From a bacterium (GTDB lineage Bacteria; Sysuimicrobiota; Sysuimicrobiia; Sysuimicrobiales; Segetimicrobiaceae), in assembly GCA_035308905.1 (NCBI GenBank), contig DATGFS010000030.1, forward strand, positions 1 to 64,000: a stretch of 64,000 nt of DNA, in the 5' to 3' direction. The notes under the pieces were generated by a model that saw nothing but the letters and a program-made list of their open reading frames with translations, searched no databases and had not been told where the DNA came from. Every line of letters starts with the position of its first letter. Positions within the stretch are counted from its first letter, which is position 1. The position numbers and the translations under genes are program-made. Below are positions 8,950-17,566 of the stretch, piece after piece.

Positions 8950-9768
8950 CTACCGTCCCATCTGGTCGAGCGGACGCCGGCGCAAGAGGCGCCACGCCGT
9001 GAGCGCGCCCGCCGCGACCCCGAGCACCACCGACAGCGCGCCGGCGTCCGCGACGAGGCCCCACGTCACCTGCGAAAAGACGATGTCCGTCTCGAACAGG
9101 CGCCGGTAGTACCCGTTGATGGCGAACGAGAGCGCGTAGGCCAGGCCCGCGCCGGCCAGACTGCCCGCGGTGGCAACGGCCGTCGCGACGAGCAGCACGG
9201 CGGCGGCCACCGTGCGCGTGCCGACGCCCATGAGCCGCATCATGCCGACTTCGCGCCTCATCTCCTCGCCCCGCAGCGTCATGATCGTCACCAGGAAGAC
9301 GCTGCCGGCGAGGACGGCGACGGCCCCGATCGCGCGGTGGAACCGCGCCACCACCTCGAACGAGCTGGAATTGCGGCGGGCGAGGTCGGCGGAGGTGTAC
9401 GCGTGCACCCCGACGCCCATCGACGTCAGATCCGAAGCGACGCGGGAGGCGCGCGACGGATCGCGCAGCCGGACGACAATGCTGTCGACCTCGTCGGCGC
9501 TTCCCGTGAGCGCCTGCAGGTCGCTCAGATGCAGCCGGACGTCGGCCTCCCGATCGGCGACCTCGGTCGGGTACAGGAGCGGCCGGTACAGATGCGCGAT
9601 CCGAACGCGCCGCCACGGGCCCGCGGCGGTCGAGGCAATTTCGATCTCGTCGCCGGCCCGAACACCGAGGGCGCGCGCGGTCCGGTCGCTGACGGCGACG
9701 TCGATCTCCGGCGCCGGCTCCCACGGCGCGGCGGCAACGGCCGCAGCCGCGAGCGCGGCCGCCAGCAC
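8950..9768 (-). CDS. FtsX-family ABC permease, second subunit
   Basis: 272 residues from the GTG at 9768. The C-terminal half has three membrane helices and the coupling segment GEEMRREVGMMRLMGVGTRT; the N-terminal half is an extracytoplasmic domain. The first helix is incomplete from this start. The open frame continues upstream to a CTG at 9801 that overlaps the HIT stop as CTGA and adds an Arg-flanked hydrophobic lead (TRLRLAAGCGVLAAALAAA). The true N-terminus may therefore be eleven residues longer with a rare start codon. It pairs with the permease at 7737-8945. Confidence 0.82.
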   Translation of the reverse strand: MLAAALAAAAVAAAPWEPAPEIDVAVSDRTARALGVRAGDEIEIASTAAGPWRRVRIAHLYRPLLYPTEVADREADVRLHLSDLQALTGSADEVDSIVVRLRDPSRASRVASDLTSMGVGVHAYTSADLARRNSSSFEVVARFHRAIGAVAVLAGSVFLVTIMTLRGEEMRREVGMMRLMGVGTRTVAAAVLLVATAVATAGSLAGAGLAYALSFAINGYYRRLFETDIVFSQVTWGLVADAGALSVVLGVAAGALTAWRLLRRRPLDQMGR

Positions 9769-9797
9769 GCCGCATCCGGCGGCAAGACGAAGCCGCG

Positions 9798-10301
9798 TCA
9801 GGATTCCGGGCCCGCCGGCGGCGTCGCGCGGAGCGCCGCCGCGAGGCGATCGTACGTGGCCGTCAGTTCCTCGGGCAGCACCTTGGTCTCCCCGAGGACG
9901 GGCATAAAATTCGTGTCCCCGACCCAGCGGGGCACGATGTGGGTGTGGAGGTGGTCCGCGATGCCGGCGCCGGCGGCGCGGCCGATGTTCATCCCGATGT
10001 TGAATCCCTCCGGCCGGTAGACCTCTCGCAGCGCGCGCATGGACGCCTGGACGAGGCGCTGCATCTCGAGCTGCTCGTCGTCCGTCAGATCGCCGGGATC
10101 GGCGACGTGCCGGTGCGGCACGACCATGAGATGGCCCGAGTTGTACGGGTAGACGTTCAGAATGACGAAGGCCAGCCGGCCTTGGATCAGGATGCCGCGG
10201 TCGCGGTCCCGGCCCTCACGGGGAAACGTGCAGAAGATGCAATCCGTCATCGGCGGTCCTTTGATGTACTGCAGCCGCCACGGCGCCCAGAGGTACTTCA
10301 C
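9798..10301 (-). CDS. HIT-family nucleotide hydrolase/transferase
   Basis: 167 residues. Opens with the family N-terminus KYLWAPWRLQYI, a CIFC pair near residue 18 that may bind zinc, and ends with the histidine triad HLHTHIVP at about residues 117-124. HIT proteins of this group split or transfer nucleoside polyphosphates such as Ap4A or AMP conjugates. The GTG start at 10301 overlaps the RNase III stop (GTGA), placing it at the end of the fatty acid/RNase III operon. An internal ATG near 10249 is a less likely start because it would remove the conserved WAPWR segment. Confidence 0.9.
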   Translation of the reverse strand: MKYLWAPWRLQYIKGPPMTDCIFCTFPREGRDRDRGILIQGRLAFVILNVYPYNSGHLMVVPHRHVADPGDLTDDEQLEMQRLVQASMRALREVYRPEGFNIGMNIGRAAGAGIADHLHTHIVPRWVGDTNFMPVLGETKVLPEELTATYDRLAAALRATPPAGPES

Positions 10302-11032
10302 CCGTCGCGGCTCGGGCGGAGGTGGTCCAGCGCCTGCTGGGCCGCGGCCTGCTCCGCCTCCTTCTTGCTCTTGCCCCGGCCCTCGCCGATGACGCGGCCG
10401 CTCACTTCCACCACGGCCACGAACGCGCGGCTGTGTTCCGGACCCTCCTGGCCGGTGATGCGGTAGCGCGGCAGGCGGCGTTCGCGCTGCTGCACGAGTT
10501 CTTGGAGCAGACTCTTGTAATCGCTGCCGCCCGGCTCCTCGAGGCGCGACAGGTCCTCCGCGAACCACCGCGTCACGCAGTGGTGGGCGACGCCGTACCC
10601 CGCGTCCACGTACACCGCGCCGACGACCGCTTCCAGCGCGTCCGCGAGGAGCGACGCCCGCGACCGTCCCCCGCCCTTCTCCTCACCCCGCCCGAGCAGC
10701 ATGTAGCGGCCGAGGTCCATCACGCGCGCGATCCGGGCCAGCGGCCCCTCGCTCACCACCGAGGCCCGCAGGCGCGCCAGGTCCCCCTCGAGGCGGGTCG
10801 GGAACAGCCGGTAGAGGTGGTCTGCGACGACGAGGTTGAGGACCGCGTCGCCGAGGAACTCGAGGCGCTCGTAGTTGTCGCCGTGCCGGCTCCGCGCGTC
10901 CGTGCCGACCGAGCCGTGCACGAGGGCGGTGTGCAGGAGCGTCCGATCGCGGAAGTGCACGTCGAGCCGGCGTTCCAGCTCGGCGAGCTGCGCGTCCCGA
11001 TCCGGGGCGAGCGGTTCGAACAGCTCCACCAT
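10298..11032 (-). CDS. rnc: Ribonuclease III
   Basis: Double-stranded-RNA endonuclease for rRNA and mRNA processing, 244 residues. The catalytic signature NYERLEFLGDAVL sits near residues 53-65, with a second acidic patch (LLADALEAVVGAVY). A C-terminal double-stranded RNA-binding domain runs from about residue 168 (DYKSLLQELVQ) to GKSKKEAEQAAAQQAL. Located directly after fabF with one base between the genes; this fab-rnc neighbourhood is common in Terrabacteria. Confidence 0.97.
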   Translation of the reverse strand: MVELFEPLAPDRDAQLAELERRLDVHFRDRTLLHTALVHGSVGTDARSRHGDNYERLEFLGDAVLNLVVADHLYRLFPTRLEGDLARLRASVVSEGPLARIARVMDLGRYMLLGRGEEKGGGRSRASLLADALEAVVGAVYVDAGYGVAHHCVTRWFAEDLSRLEEPGGSDYKSLLQELVQQRERRLPRYRITGQEGPEHSRAFVAVVEVSGRVIGEGRGKSKKEAEQAAAQQALDHLRPSRDG

Positions 11033-11033
11033 C

Positions 11034-12275
11034 TCAGGAGGGGCTCCGCACGATCAGGATCGAGTTGTGGCCGCCGAAGCCGAAGCCGTTCGACATCGCC
11101 GTGGTGATGCGGGCCGCCCGCGGCACGTTCGGGACGTAGTCGAGGTCGCACTCCGGATCCGGGGTCTCATAGTTGATCGTCGGCGGCAGCGCTCCGCGCG
11201 CGATCGCGAGCACGCAGGCGATCAGCTCGACCCCGCCCGCGGCGCCGAGGAGATGCCCGGTCATCGACTTGGTCGAGCTCACCGGGATGCGCCGCGCGGC
11301 CTCGCCGAAGACCCGCTTGATCGCGAACGTCTCGAATTTGTCGTTGTATTCGGTGCTCGTGCCGTGGGCGTTGATGTAGCCGATCTCGTGCGACTCGAGC
11401 CGCGCGTCCCGAAGGGCCCGCCGCATCGCGAGCGCGGCCCCATCGCCCTCCGGGTCCGGCTGGGTGATGTGGAAGGCGTCGGCGCTCGCACCGTACCCGA
11501 CGAGCTCGCCGTAGATCCGGGCCCCGCGCCGCTCGGCGTGGTCCCACGCCTCGATGACCACGACGCCGGCGCCCTCGCCCATCACGAACCCGTCCCGGTG
11601 AAGGTCGAACGGCCGGACGGCCTTCGTCGGGGCGTCGTTGCGGGTGCTGAGCGCCTTCTCCGCGCAAAACCCCGCCAGGCTGAGGGGGGTGATCGCCGCT
11701 TCGGTGCCGCCGCACAGCATCGCCACGGCGTCCCCGCGCTGGATCTTCCGCATCGCCTCGCCGATCGCGTGGCCGCCGGTGGCGCAGGCGGACGCGACGG
11801 AGAAGTTGGGCCCGCGCGCGCCGGTCAGCATGCTGACGATGGCCGAGGCGCTGTTGTGCATCATCATGGGAACGAAGAACGGGCTGATGCGGCCGGGCCC
11901 GCGTTCGAGCAGCAGCTGGTGCTGCGCCTCCCACGTGATCGCCCCGCCGGTGCCGGTCCCGATGATGACGCCGACGTCGTCGCGGATCGACGGCGTGATT
12001 GCGAGGCGCGCGTCGTCGAGCGCCATGCGCGACGCGGCCACGGCGAAATGCACGCATCGGTCGTTGCGGCGGACTTCCTTGCGGTCGAGGTAGGCGGCCG
12101 GGTCGAAATCGGGGACCTCCGCCGCGATCTGCGCATCGTAACCCGCCGGATCGAACGACGTGATGCGGCGGACGCCCGACCGGCCCTCCATCATCGCGTT
12201 CCAAAATGCGTCGGCGCCGGTGCCGATGGGACACACCACGCCCAGGCCGGTCACGGCCACCCGTGTCTCAGTCAT
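11034..12275 (-). CDS. fabF: Beta-ketoacyl-ACP synthase II
   Basis: Chain-elongating condensing enzyme of type II fatty acid synthesis; extends acyl groups with malonyl-ACP. 413 residues, full length. The catalytic triad is visible: Cys near residue 164 in [10 protein letters not shown], His in [12 protein letters not shown] and His in [13 protein letters not shown]. It is encoded 32 bases downstream of acpP, its carrier partner, in the fabHDG-acpP-fabF order. Confidence 0.97.
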   Translation of the reverse strand: MTETRVAVTGLGVVCPIGTGADAFWNAMMEGRSGVRRITSFDPAGYDAQIAAEVPDFDPAAYLDRKEVRRNDRCVHFAVAASRMALDDARLAITPSIRDDVGVIIGTGTGGAITWEAQHQLLLERGPGRISPFFVPMMMHNSASAIVSMLTGARGPNFSVASACATGGHAIGEAMRKIQRGDAVAMLCGGTEAAITPLSLAGFCAEKALSTRNDAPTKAVRPFDLHRDGFVMGEGAGVVVIEAWDHAERRGARIYGELVGYGASADAFHITQPDPEGDGAALAMRRALRDARLESHEIGYINAHGTSTEYNDKFETFAIKRVFGEAARRIPVSSTKSMTGHLLGAAGGVELIACVLAIARGALPPTINYETPDPECDLDYVPNVPRAARITTAMSNGFGFGGHNSILIVRSPS

Positions 12276-12307
12276 TGCGGTACGTGCGGGCCCGCCCCGG
12301 CGTCCGG

Positions 12308-12556
12308 CTACTCCGCGGGCGCCTCGACATGGCTCTCGATGTACTTGATCGCCTCGCCGACGGTCGCGATCTTCTCCGCGTCCTCGTCCGGAATCTCGAT
12401 GTCGAACTCCTCCTCGAGCGCCATGACCAGCTCGACGACGTCGAGCGAATCCGCGCCCAGGTCCTCGACGAACTTCGACTGCGGCGTCACCTGGGCGGCG
12501 TCCACGCCAAGCTGCTCGACCACAATCGCCTTTACCCGGTCAAATGCCGATGCCAT
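12308..12556 (-). CDS. acpP: Acyl carrier protein
   Basis: 82-residue acidic helical carrier that holds growing acyl chains on 4'-phosphopantetheine. The attachment serine is residue 37 in [19 protein letters not shown]. The ATG at 12556 follows a strong GAGGAGGTG Shine-Dalgarno eight bases upstream, which selects it over an in-frame upstream ATG giving a 14-residue extension. Flanked by fabG and fabF. The 105-base gap to fabG holds a CCCCAAGG/CCTTGGGG inverted repeat, which may separate or protect the abundant acpP message. Confidence 0.97.
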   Translation of the reverse strand: MASAFDRVKAIVVEQLGVDAAQVTPQSKFVEDLGADSLDVVELVMALEEEFDIEIPDEDAEKIATVGEAIKYIESHVEAPAE

Positions 12557-12592
12557 CGTTCGTGCACCTCCTCGGTGACTAACGCCAGTCCA

Positions 12593-12629
12593 CCCCAAGG
12601 TTTCGCTGGAACGATGCGAATCCTTGGGG
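12593..12629. other. Inverted repeat between fabG and acpP
   Basis: Eight-base arms CCCCAAGG (12593-12600) and CCTTGGGG (12622-12629) with a 21-base loop, in the acpP leader on the minus strand. No U-tract follows, so this is not a standard terminator; an mRNA processing or stabilising hairpin is possible. Confidence 0.4.
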
Positions 12630-12661
12630 ACCCCGGACCTTCCCAGCGCGTCGATGCTCCA

Positions 12662-13408
12662 CTAGCGCATGACCAATCCGCCGTCGACGTTCAGGACCTG
12701 CCCCGTGATGTACGCTGTGTCTTCGGCCGCGAAGAACGCCACCGCGGCCGCGACTTCCTCCGGCCGGCCGGTGCGCCCCACCGGGATGTGCTCGGTGAAG
12801 CGCGCGCGCTGCGCGTCGGTGAGCTTGCCGGTCAGCCCGGCCTCGATGTAGCCGGGCGACACGGCGTTGGCCGTGATGCCGCGGGTAGCCACTTCCCGCG
12901 CGACCGCCTTCGTGAAGCCGATCACGCCGGCCTTGGCCGCGATGTAGTTCGCCTGCCCCGGGTTCCCAACCTCCGCGACGACGGACGTGATGTTGACGAT
13001 CCGTCCCCACCGCTGCCGCAGCATCTCCCGCAGCACTGCGCGCGTCAGATAGAACGTCGCGTGCAGGTTGATCGCCATGATATCGTGCCAGTCCTCGTCC
13101 CGCATCCGTATCAATAGGCCGTCGCGCGTGAGGCCCGCGTTGTTCACCACGATGTCGAGCCGTCCGCGCCAGCCGTGGGCCGCGTCCGCGCACTGCCGGC
13201 ACGCCTCCACGTCGGTCAGATCCGCCTGGAGGATGATGCCCTCGCCGCCGCCGTCGGTGATCTGCCGCAGCGTCTCCTCCGCTTCCTCCGCCCGGCGGCC
13301 GTAGTGAACGATGACGGCCGCGCCCTCGCGCGCCAGCCGGACGGCGATCGCGCGGCCGATCCCGCCGGAGGCGCCGGTCACGAGCGCCACCCGTCCGGCG
13401 GCGATCAC
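12662..13408 (-). CDS. fabG: 3-oxoacyl-ACP reductase
   Basis: NADPH-dependent reduction of 3-oxoacyl-ACP in fatty acid elongation. 248 residues with TGASGGIGRA near the N-terminus, NNAG around residue 90, and the catalytic Ser-Tyr-Lys in NITSVVAEVG followed by YIAAK. The GTG start overlaps the fabD stop by four bases. A second FabG-like SDR at 36830 lies outside any fab operon; this one is the fatty acid synthesis enzyme by context. Confidence 0.96.
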   Translation of the reverse strand: MIAAGRVALVTGASGGIGRAIAVRLAREGAAVIVHYGRRAEEAEETLRQITDGGGEGIILQADLTDVEACRQCADAAHGWRGRLDIVVNNAGLTRDGLLIRMRDEDWHDIMAINLHATFYLTRAVLREMLRQRWGRIVNITSVVAEVGNPGQANYIAAKAGVIGFTKAVAREVATRGITANAVSPGYIEAGLTGKLTDAQRARFTEHIPVGRTGRPEEVAAAVAFFAAEDTAYITGQVLNVDGGLVMR

Positions 13409-14382
13409 CGAGCGACCCCCTCACGTCCCGCCGCCGTGCCGGGTCCCGGCGCGGGGGTCCCGCCCGCGGCCAGCAGGGCGAGCGTCTCCTCGCGCGACGC
13501 GGCGTCCTCGACGTGGCACGTCACGGCGTCGACGGTGCGGCGGATCATCCCGCTCACGGTCGTGCCGGGGCCGACTTCGACGAACACCTCGATGCCGTCC
13601 GCCCGCATCGCGCGCACCGATTCTTCCCACCGCACCGGGGAGGCGACCTGGGCGAGCAGCGCCCGCCGGATCTCGTCCGCGGTGCGCACCGGCGCCGCCG
13701 AGACATTGGCGATCACCGGGATGCGCGCGTCGCGCAGCGGCATCCGCTCGAGATCGGCGGCGAGCCTGGATGCGGCCGGGGCCATGAGCCGCGTGTGGAA
13801 CGGCGCGCTGACGGCGAGCGGAATCGCCCGCCGCGCGCCGGCGGCGCGGGCGGCGTCGAGGACGGCCCGCACGGCCGCCGCTTCCCCGCCCACGACCACC
13901 TGTCCGGGGCTGTTGAAATTGGACGGCTCGACCACGCCGAGGTGGGCGTGCGCCTCGCACACCGCGCGCACGCGCTCCCCATCGAGCCCGACGACCGCGG
14001 CCATCATCGTGTCAAGTCCGTCGCAGGCCTCCTGCATGTACTGTCCGCGCAGCCGCACCAGGCGGACCGCGTCTTCGAGCGACACGGCGCCGGCGCACAC
14101 GAGCGCGGTGTACTCGCCGAGACTCAGCCCCGCCGCGCACGCCGGCGCAAGCGGCACCGTCGCGAGACAGGCGAGGCTGGCGGCCAGAATCGCCGGCTGC
14201 GTGTTCGCGGTCTGCCGCAGCGCGTCTTCCGGGCCGTCCGCGCAGAGCGCGTAGAGATCGATCCCGGCGGCGTCGCTCGCCCGGCGGAAGACTTCGCGCG
14301 CCTCGGGGAACCGCTCCGCGAGTTCGCGGCCCATCCCGACGTGCTGCGCGCCCTGGCCGGGAAAGACGGCGGCGACCTTCAC
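13405..14382 (-). CDS. fabD: Malonyl-CoA:ACP transacylase
   Basis: Transfers malonyl from CoA to ACP. 325 residues from the GTG at 14382, which overlaps the fabH stop (GTGA) and starts right at the conserved VAAVFPGQGAQ. The nucleophile serine (about residue 87) is in GLSLGEYTAL, where Leu replaces the commoner His before the serine, a known variant. The substrate-binding arginine region and the catalytic histidine (SAPFHTRLM) are present. The C-terminal 25 residues are a Pro/Gly/Ala tail of no clear function. Confidence 0.96.
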   Translation of the reverse strand: MKVAAVFPGQGAQHVGMGRELAERFPEAREVFRRASDAAGIDLYALCADGPEDALRQTANTQPAILAASLACLATVPLAPACAAGLSLGEYTALVCAGAVSLEDAVRLVRLRGQYMQEACDGLDTMMAAVVGLDGERVRAVCEAHAHLGVVEPSNFNSPGQVVVGGEAAAVRAVLDAARAAGARRAIPLAVSAPFHTRLMAPAASRLAADLERMPLRDARIPVIANVSAAPVRTADEIRRALLAQVASPVRWEESVRAMRADGIEVFVEVGPGTTVSGMIRRTVDAVTCHVEDAASREETLALLAAGGTPAPGPGTAAGREGVAR

Positions 14383-15377
14383 GCCGCGCCGCCCCACCGG
14401 ATCGCGCACGCGCCCCAGGTGTACCCGGCGCCGAACGCGACCATCACGCCGACGTCGCCCTCGCGCACGCGCTCGGCGGCCACCGCTTCGTAGAGCGCCA
14501 CCGGCACGGACGCCGCGGACGTGTTGCCGTAGTGCTGTACGTTGATGTAGAACTTCTCGATCGGCACGCGCAGCCAGTGGGCCGCCGACTGGATGATGCG
14601 GAGGTTGGCCTGGTGCGGGATCACGAAGTCGATGTCGCCCGGCGCGAGCCCCGCCTTGGCGATCGCCTCCAGCGCCGCCCGCGGGATCGTCCGGACGGCG
14701 AACTTGTAAACCTCCGGCCCCTCCATGCGGATCGTGTGCTCGTTCTGCTCGACCGTTTCGAACGACGCGGGCTTCCGGCTACCGCCGGCCGGCAGGTAGA
14801 GCTGGTGGCCCCCGGCGGCGCCGTCGCCGCCGAGCGCGAAGGACAGGAAGCCGTAGCCGTCCCGCGCCGGCCGGACCACCGCCGCGCCGGCGGCGTCCCC
14901 GAAGAGAATGCACGTCGACCGGTCCTGCCAGTTGGTGATCCGGGACAGCGTCTCGGCCCCGACGACGAGCACGGTTTGGGCCTGGCCCGCGACGATCGAA
15001 GCGTGGGCGACGCTGAGCGCGTACATGAAGCTGGAGCACGCCGCCGAGACGTCGAGACATCCGACGGTGCGCGTGCCGAGGCGCTTCTGCAAGAGGCACG
15101 CCACGTTCGGAAAGACCATGTCGGGCGTGGTCGTGCCGACGACGATCAGGTCCACGTCCGCGGCGGTGATCCCGGCCGCGCCGAGCGCCTCCACCGCGGC
15201 GCCGTACGCCAGATCGGAGGTCGCGGTCTCGGGCCCCGCGATGTGGCGCTCGCGGATCCCGGTGTGCGACTCGATCCACGCGTCCGTCGTCGAGACGGAG
15301 GCTGCGAGCTCGGCGTTGGCCAGCACGCGCTCGGGCACGCACCGGCCCATGCCCACGATCGTGGATCCGCTTCGCAC
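14379..15377 (-). CDS. fabH: Beta-ketoacyl-ACP synthase III
   Basis: Starts fatty acid synthesis by condensing acetyl- or branched acyl-CoA with malonyl-ACP. 332 residues. The Cys-His-Asn triad is visible: Cys near 114 in SAACSSFMYAL, His in IPHQANLRII and Asn in HYGNTSAASV. GTG start; 16 bases separate it from plsX. Its place at the head of the fab genes after plsX is the conserved Gram-positive order. Confidence 0.97.
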   Translation of the reverse strand: MRSGSTIVGMGRCVPERVLANAELAASVSTTDAWIESHTGIRERHIAGPETATSDLAYGAAVEALGAAGITAADVDLIVVGTTTPDMVFPNVACLLQKRLGTRTVGCLDVSAACSSFMYALSVAHASIVAGQAQTVLVVGAETLSRITNWQDRSTCILFGDAAGAAVVRPARDGYGFLSFALGGDGAAGGHQLYLPAGGSRKPASFETVEQNEHTIRMEGPEVYKFAVRTIPRAALEAIAKAGLAPGDIDFVIPHQANLRIIQSAAHWLRVPIEKFYINVQHYGNTSAASVPVALYEAVAAERVREGDVGVMVAFGAGYTWGACAIRWGGAA

Positions 15378-15393
15378 GCGTCTCCTCCCCGGA

Positions 15394-16428
15394 CTAGATT
15401 GCGGAGAATCCCTGGGCGAGCGCCAGCTCCGCCAGGCGTGCCACGTCGGCCCGGATCGCGTCGACCATGCGCGCGCGGACCGATTCGGCGGCCAGACCGA
15501 TGGCGTTGCGCACCGCTCTGGCTTTGGAACTTCCGTGGCTCACGATGCAGATGCCGTCGACGCCCAGCAGCGGCGCGCCGCCGTACTCGGTGTGGTCGAG
15601 CCGCAGCGCGAGCGCTTTGAGGCGCGGGCGCGCGAGCGCGACGCCGAGGCGCACGAGCAGGCCGCGGCTCAACTCTTCGCGGAGCAGGCTGAAGATGCCG
15701 AGGGCGAGACCTTCGCCGAACTTGAGGACGACGTTGCCGACGAACCCGTCGCACACCACGACGTCGGCGGCGCCGGCAAAGACGCCGCGCCCCTCGACGT
15801 TCCCGATGAACCGCAGGCCCGACCGGCGGAGCAGCTCCGCCGCCCGGATCACGAGTTCGTTGCCCTTCGTGTCCTCCTCGCCGTTGCTGAGCAGGCCCAC
15901 CCGCGGCGATTCGATGCCGAGGACCCGCGCCGCGTAGACGCTGCCCATGACGCCGAACTGCAGCAGATGTTTGGGCCGGCAGTCCACGTTGGCGCCGGCG
16001 TCCAGCATGATCGCGCGGCCGCGCTGCGTCGGCAGCACGGCCGCGATGGCCGGCCGGTCGATGCCTTCGATCGGCCGCAGCGTCAACAGCGCGGCGGCCA
16101 TGACCGCGCCGGTGTTGCCGGCGCTCACCATGGCGTCGGCCTCCCCGCGGCGGACCAGGTCGAGCGCCACGGCGATCGACGAGCGGCGCTTCCGCCGCAG
16201 CGCCATCGCGGGCGCCTCGGCCATCCCGATGACTTCAGGGGCGTCGACGATGCGCAGGGCCTCGGACCGGTGCGGCGCGGGGACGTGCCGGAGCTCTTCC
16301 TTGAGGCGGTCGGCCGGGCCGGCGAGGATGACCTCGACGTCCAACTCCCGCGCCGCGTCCGCGGCGCCGGCGACGATCTCGCGCGGCGCGTGATCGCCGC
16401 CCATCGCGTCGAGCGCCACCCGCATCAT
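15394..16428 (-). CDS. plsX: Phosphate acyltransferase
   Basis: Converts acyl-ACP to acyl-phosphate for phospholipid synthesis. 344 residues. Begins with the diagnostic VALDAMGGDHAP and carries SAGNTGA near residue 112 and the later GFVGNVVLK. Tandem ATG codons at 16428 and 16425 leave a one-residue ambiguity. It couples the downstream fab genes to membrane lipid synthesis. The 112 bases up to rpmF contain no gene. Confidence 0.97.
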   Translation of the reverse strand: MMRVALDAMGGDHAPREIVAGAADAARELDVEVILAGPADRLKEELRHVPAPHRSEALRIVDAPEVIGMAEAPAMALRRKRRSSIAVALDLVRRGEADAMVSAGNTGAVMAAALLTLRPIEGIDRPAIAAVLPTQRGRAIMLDAGANVDCRPKHLLQFGVMGSVYAARVLGIESPRVGLLSNGEEDTKGNELVIRAAELLRRSGLRFIGNVEGRGVFAGAADVVVCDGFVGNVVLKFGEGLALGIFSLLREELSRGLLVRLGVALARPRLKALALRLDHTEYGGAPLLGVDGICIVSHGSSKARAVRNAIGLAAESVRARMVDAIRADVARLAELALAQGFSAI

Positions 16429-16540
16429 CGGCGCCCGGCGTTCGTGACCTCAGCCGCCCCGCGGGGATCGGGCAGGGGCATCCGCGACGCCGTGCTGTCG
16501 ATATCGCGGGAAGCCGTCCCCCGACGGCGGCGTTGGTGCA

Positions 16541-16738
16541 CTAGGCGCTCTTGTCTTCCTTCGTCTTGATTTGGATCGCCTGCCGGCCGGCGTAGTAGCC
16601 GCACGTGGGGCACACCCGGTGCGGCACCATCCGCGCGTGGCACTGCGGGCAGTCGACCAGCGTCACCGGCTGCGCGCGGAACCCGGCGCGGCGCGACGCG
16701 GTGCGGGCCTTGCTGAATCGCCGTTTGGTCAGTCCCAT
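16541..16738 (-). CDS. rpmF: Large ribosomal subunit protein bL32
   Basis: 65-residue basic ribosomal protein. Opens with a lysine/arginine-rich segment (TKRRFSKART) and contains a zinc ribbon with two pairs, CPQC and CPTC, so this is the zinc-binding form. A good Shine-Dalgarno (GGGAGTG) precedes the ATG. Encoded between the YceD-family gene and plsX, the usual order in many bacteria. Confidence 0.97.
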   Translation of the reverse strand: MGLTKRRFSKARTASRRAGFRAQPVTLVDCPQCHARMVPHRVCPTCGYYAGRQAIQIKTKEDKSA

Positions 16739-16778
16739 CCGTCACACTCCCTTGAACGTCGCCGGCGCGAGGATCATC

Positions 16779-17309
16779 TCACGCCTGCCCGGCGCTCCAG
16801 CGCCGCAGTCCTTCCAGCCTGGGGTCCACCTCGCGCGGATCGCACCCGCACGGTCCGTCGTTGAGATCCGCGCCGCACCGGGGACACAGGCCCGGGCAGC
16901 CGTCCCGGCACCGCGGCGCCAGCGGCAGCGCCAACAGCACGTGCTGGCGGACCACTTCCGTCACGTCGATCGTGTCGCCGGCCTCAACCGGAACCAGAAA
17001 ATCGCCGGCGGTCAGTTCGTGTTCCTCGCCGGGCGCCTCCGGCCGCTCCCCGCGCGGCCCGAACTCCTCGCTGACGTCGACCGCGATCGGCAGCTCGAAC
17101 CGGCGCAGGCACGCCCCGCACACGCAGCCGGCGACCGTGCGGACCCGGCCGCGAAGCGAGACGCCGCCCGCCGCGCCGGTCAAGGTGATCTCGCCGGTGA
17201 CCGGTTCGGCGAAGGCGATGTCCTCGCTGGGCGCCGACAACTCTTCCGCGAACGCGAGCACCCGGACGCCGTCGCGGTCCGCCAGGAGCTCAGCCACGTT
17301 CACGCGCAC
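16779..17309 (-). CDS. YceD/DUF177-family protein
   Basis: 176 residues, the usual partner gene of rpmF. In this family a role in 23S rRNA or large-subunit maturation has been proposed. Cysteines are arranged as CVCGAC in the middle and CxxxC-type plus CPRC near the C-terminus (PGLCPRCGADLN), consistent with zinc binding. GTG start; the leader contains a strong hairpin and a consensus promoter, making this the first gene of the rpmF-plsX-fab-rnc operon. Confidence 0.9.
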   Translation of the reverse strand: MRVNVAELLADRDGVRVLAFAEELSAPSEDIAFAEPVTGEITLTGAAGGVSLRGRVRTVAGCVCGACLRRFELPIAVDVSEEFGPRGERPEAPGEEHELTAGDFLVPVEAGDTIDVTEVVRQHVLLALPLAPRCRDGCPGLCPRCGADLNDGPCGCDPREVDPRLEGLRRWSAGQA

Positions 17310-17326
17310 AGCCGCACCTCACAACA

Positions 17327-17353
17327 TGTGCCCGGCGGGCACCGCCGGGCACA
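17327..17353. other. Hairpin in leader of the YceD-rpmF-plsX-fab operon
   Basis: Perfect 12-base inverted repeat (TGTGCCCGGCGG and its complement, three-base loop) between the promoter and the YceD start codon. On the minus strand it would form in the 5' untranslated RNA just before the start; no U-tract follows. It might bind a protein or sequester the start region. Confidence 0.55.
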
Positions 17354-17366
17354 CGAACACGCGTTC

Positions 17367-17396
17367 ATTATACGAATGCCCGGTTTGCGATGTCAA
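17367..17396 (-). promoter_or_regulatory. Consensus sigma-70 promoter of the rpmF-fab operon
   Basis: On the minus strand TTGACA (17396-17391) and TATAAT (17372-17367) are both perfect consensus hexamers, 18 bases apart, about 60 bases before the YceD-family start. No other gene start competes for it, so it should drive YceD, rpmF, plsX, fabHDG, acpP, fabF, rnc and the HIT gene, perhaps also the ABC genes behind them. Confidence 0.85.
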
Positions 17397-17425
17397 GGCG
17401 GCGGCGGGCCCGTCGCGCGTTGTCC

Positions 17426-17454
17426 TTGCTTTCACGGCCGAACAGGCGTACCAT
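17426..17454 (+). promoter_or_regulatory. Probable promoter of rpoZ
   Basis: TTGCTT (17426-17431) and TACCAT (17449-17454) with a 17-base spacer, about 110 bases before the rpoZ ATG, back to back with the rpmF-fab promoter. Confidence 0.55.
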
Positions 17455-17566
17455 GAAGAAGAAGGCTCTCCTCTCTTCCTTGTGTCCTCGATCAATCCTC
17501 GCGAACTGGGATTGGCCCCCCTCGGAGGCGAGCGCACCAGTAGTTTCATTCTCCGGGAGGGAACAT

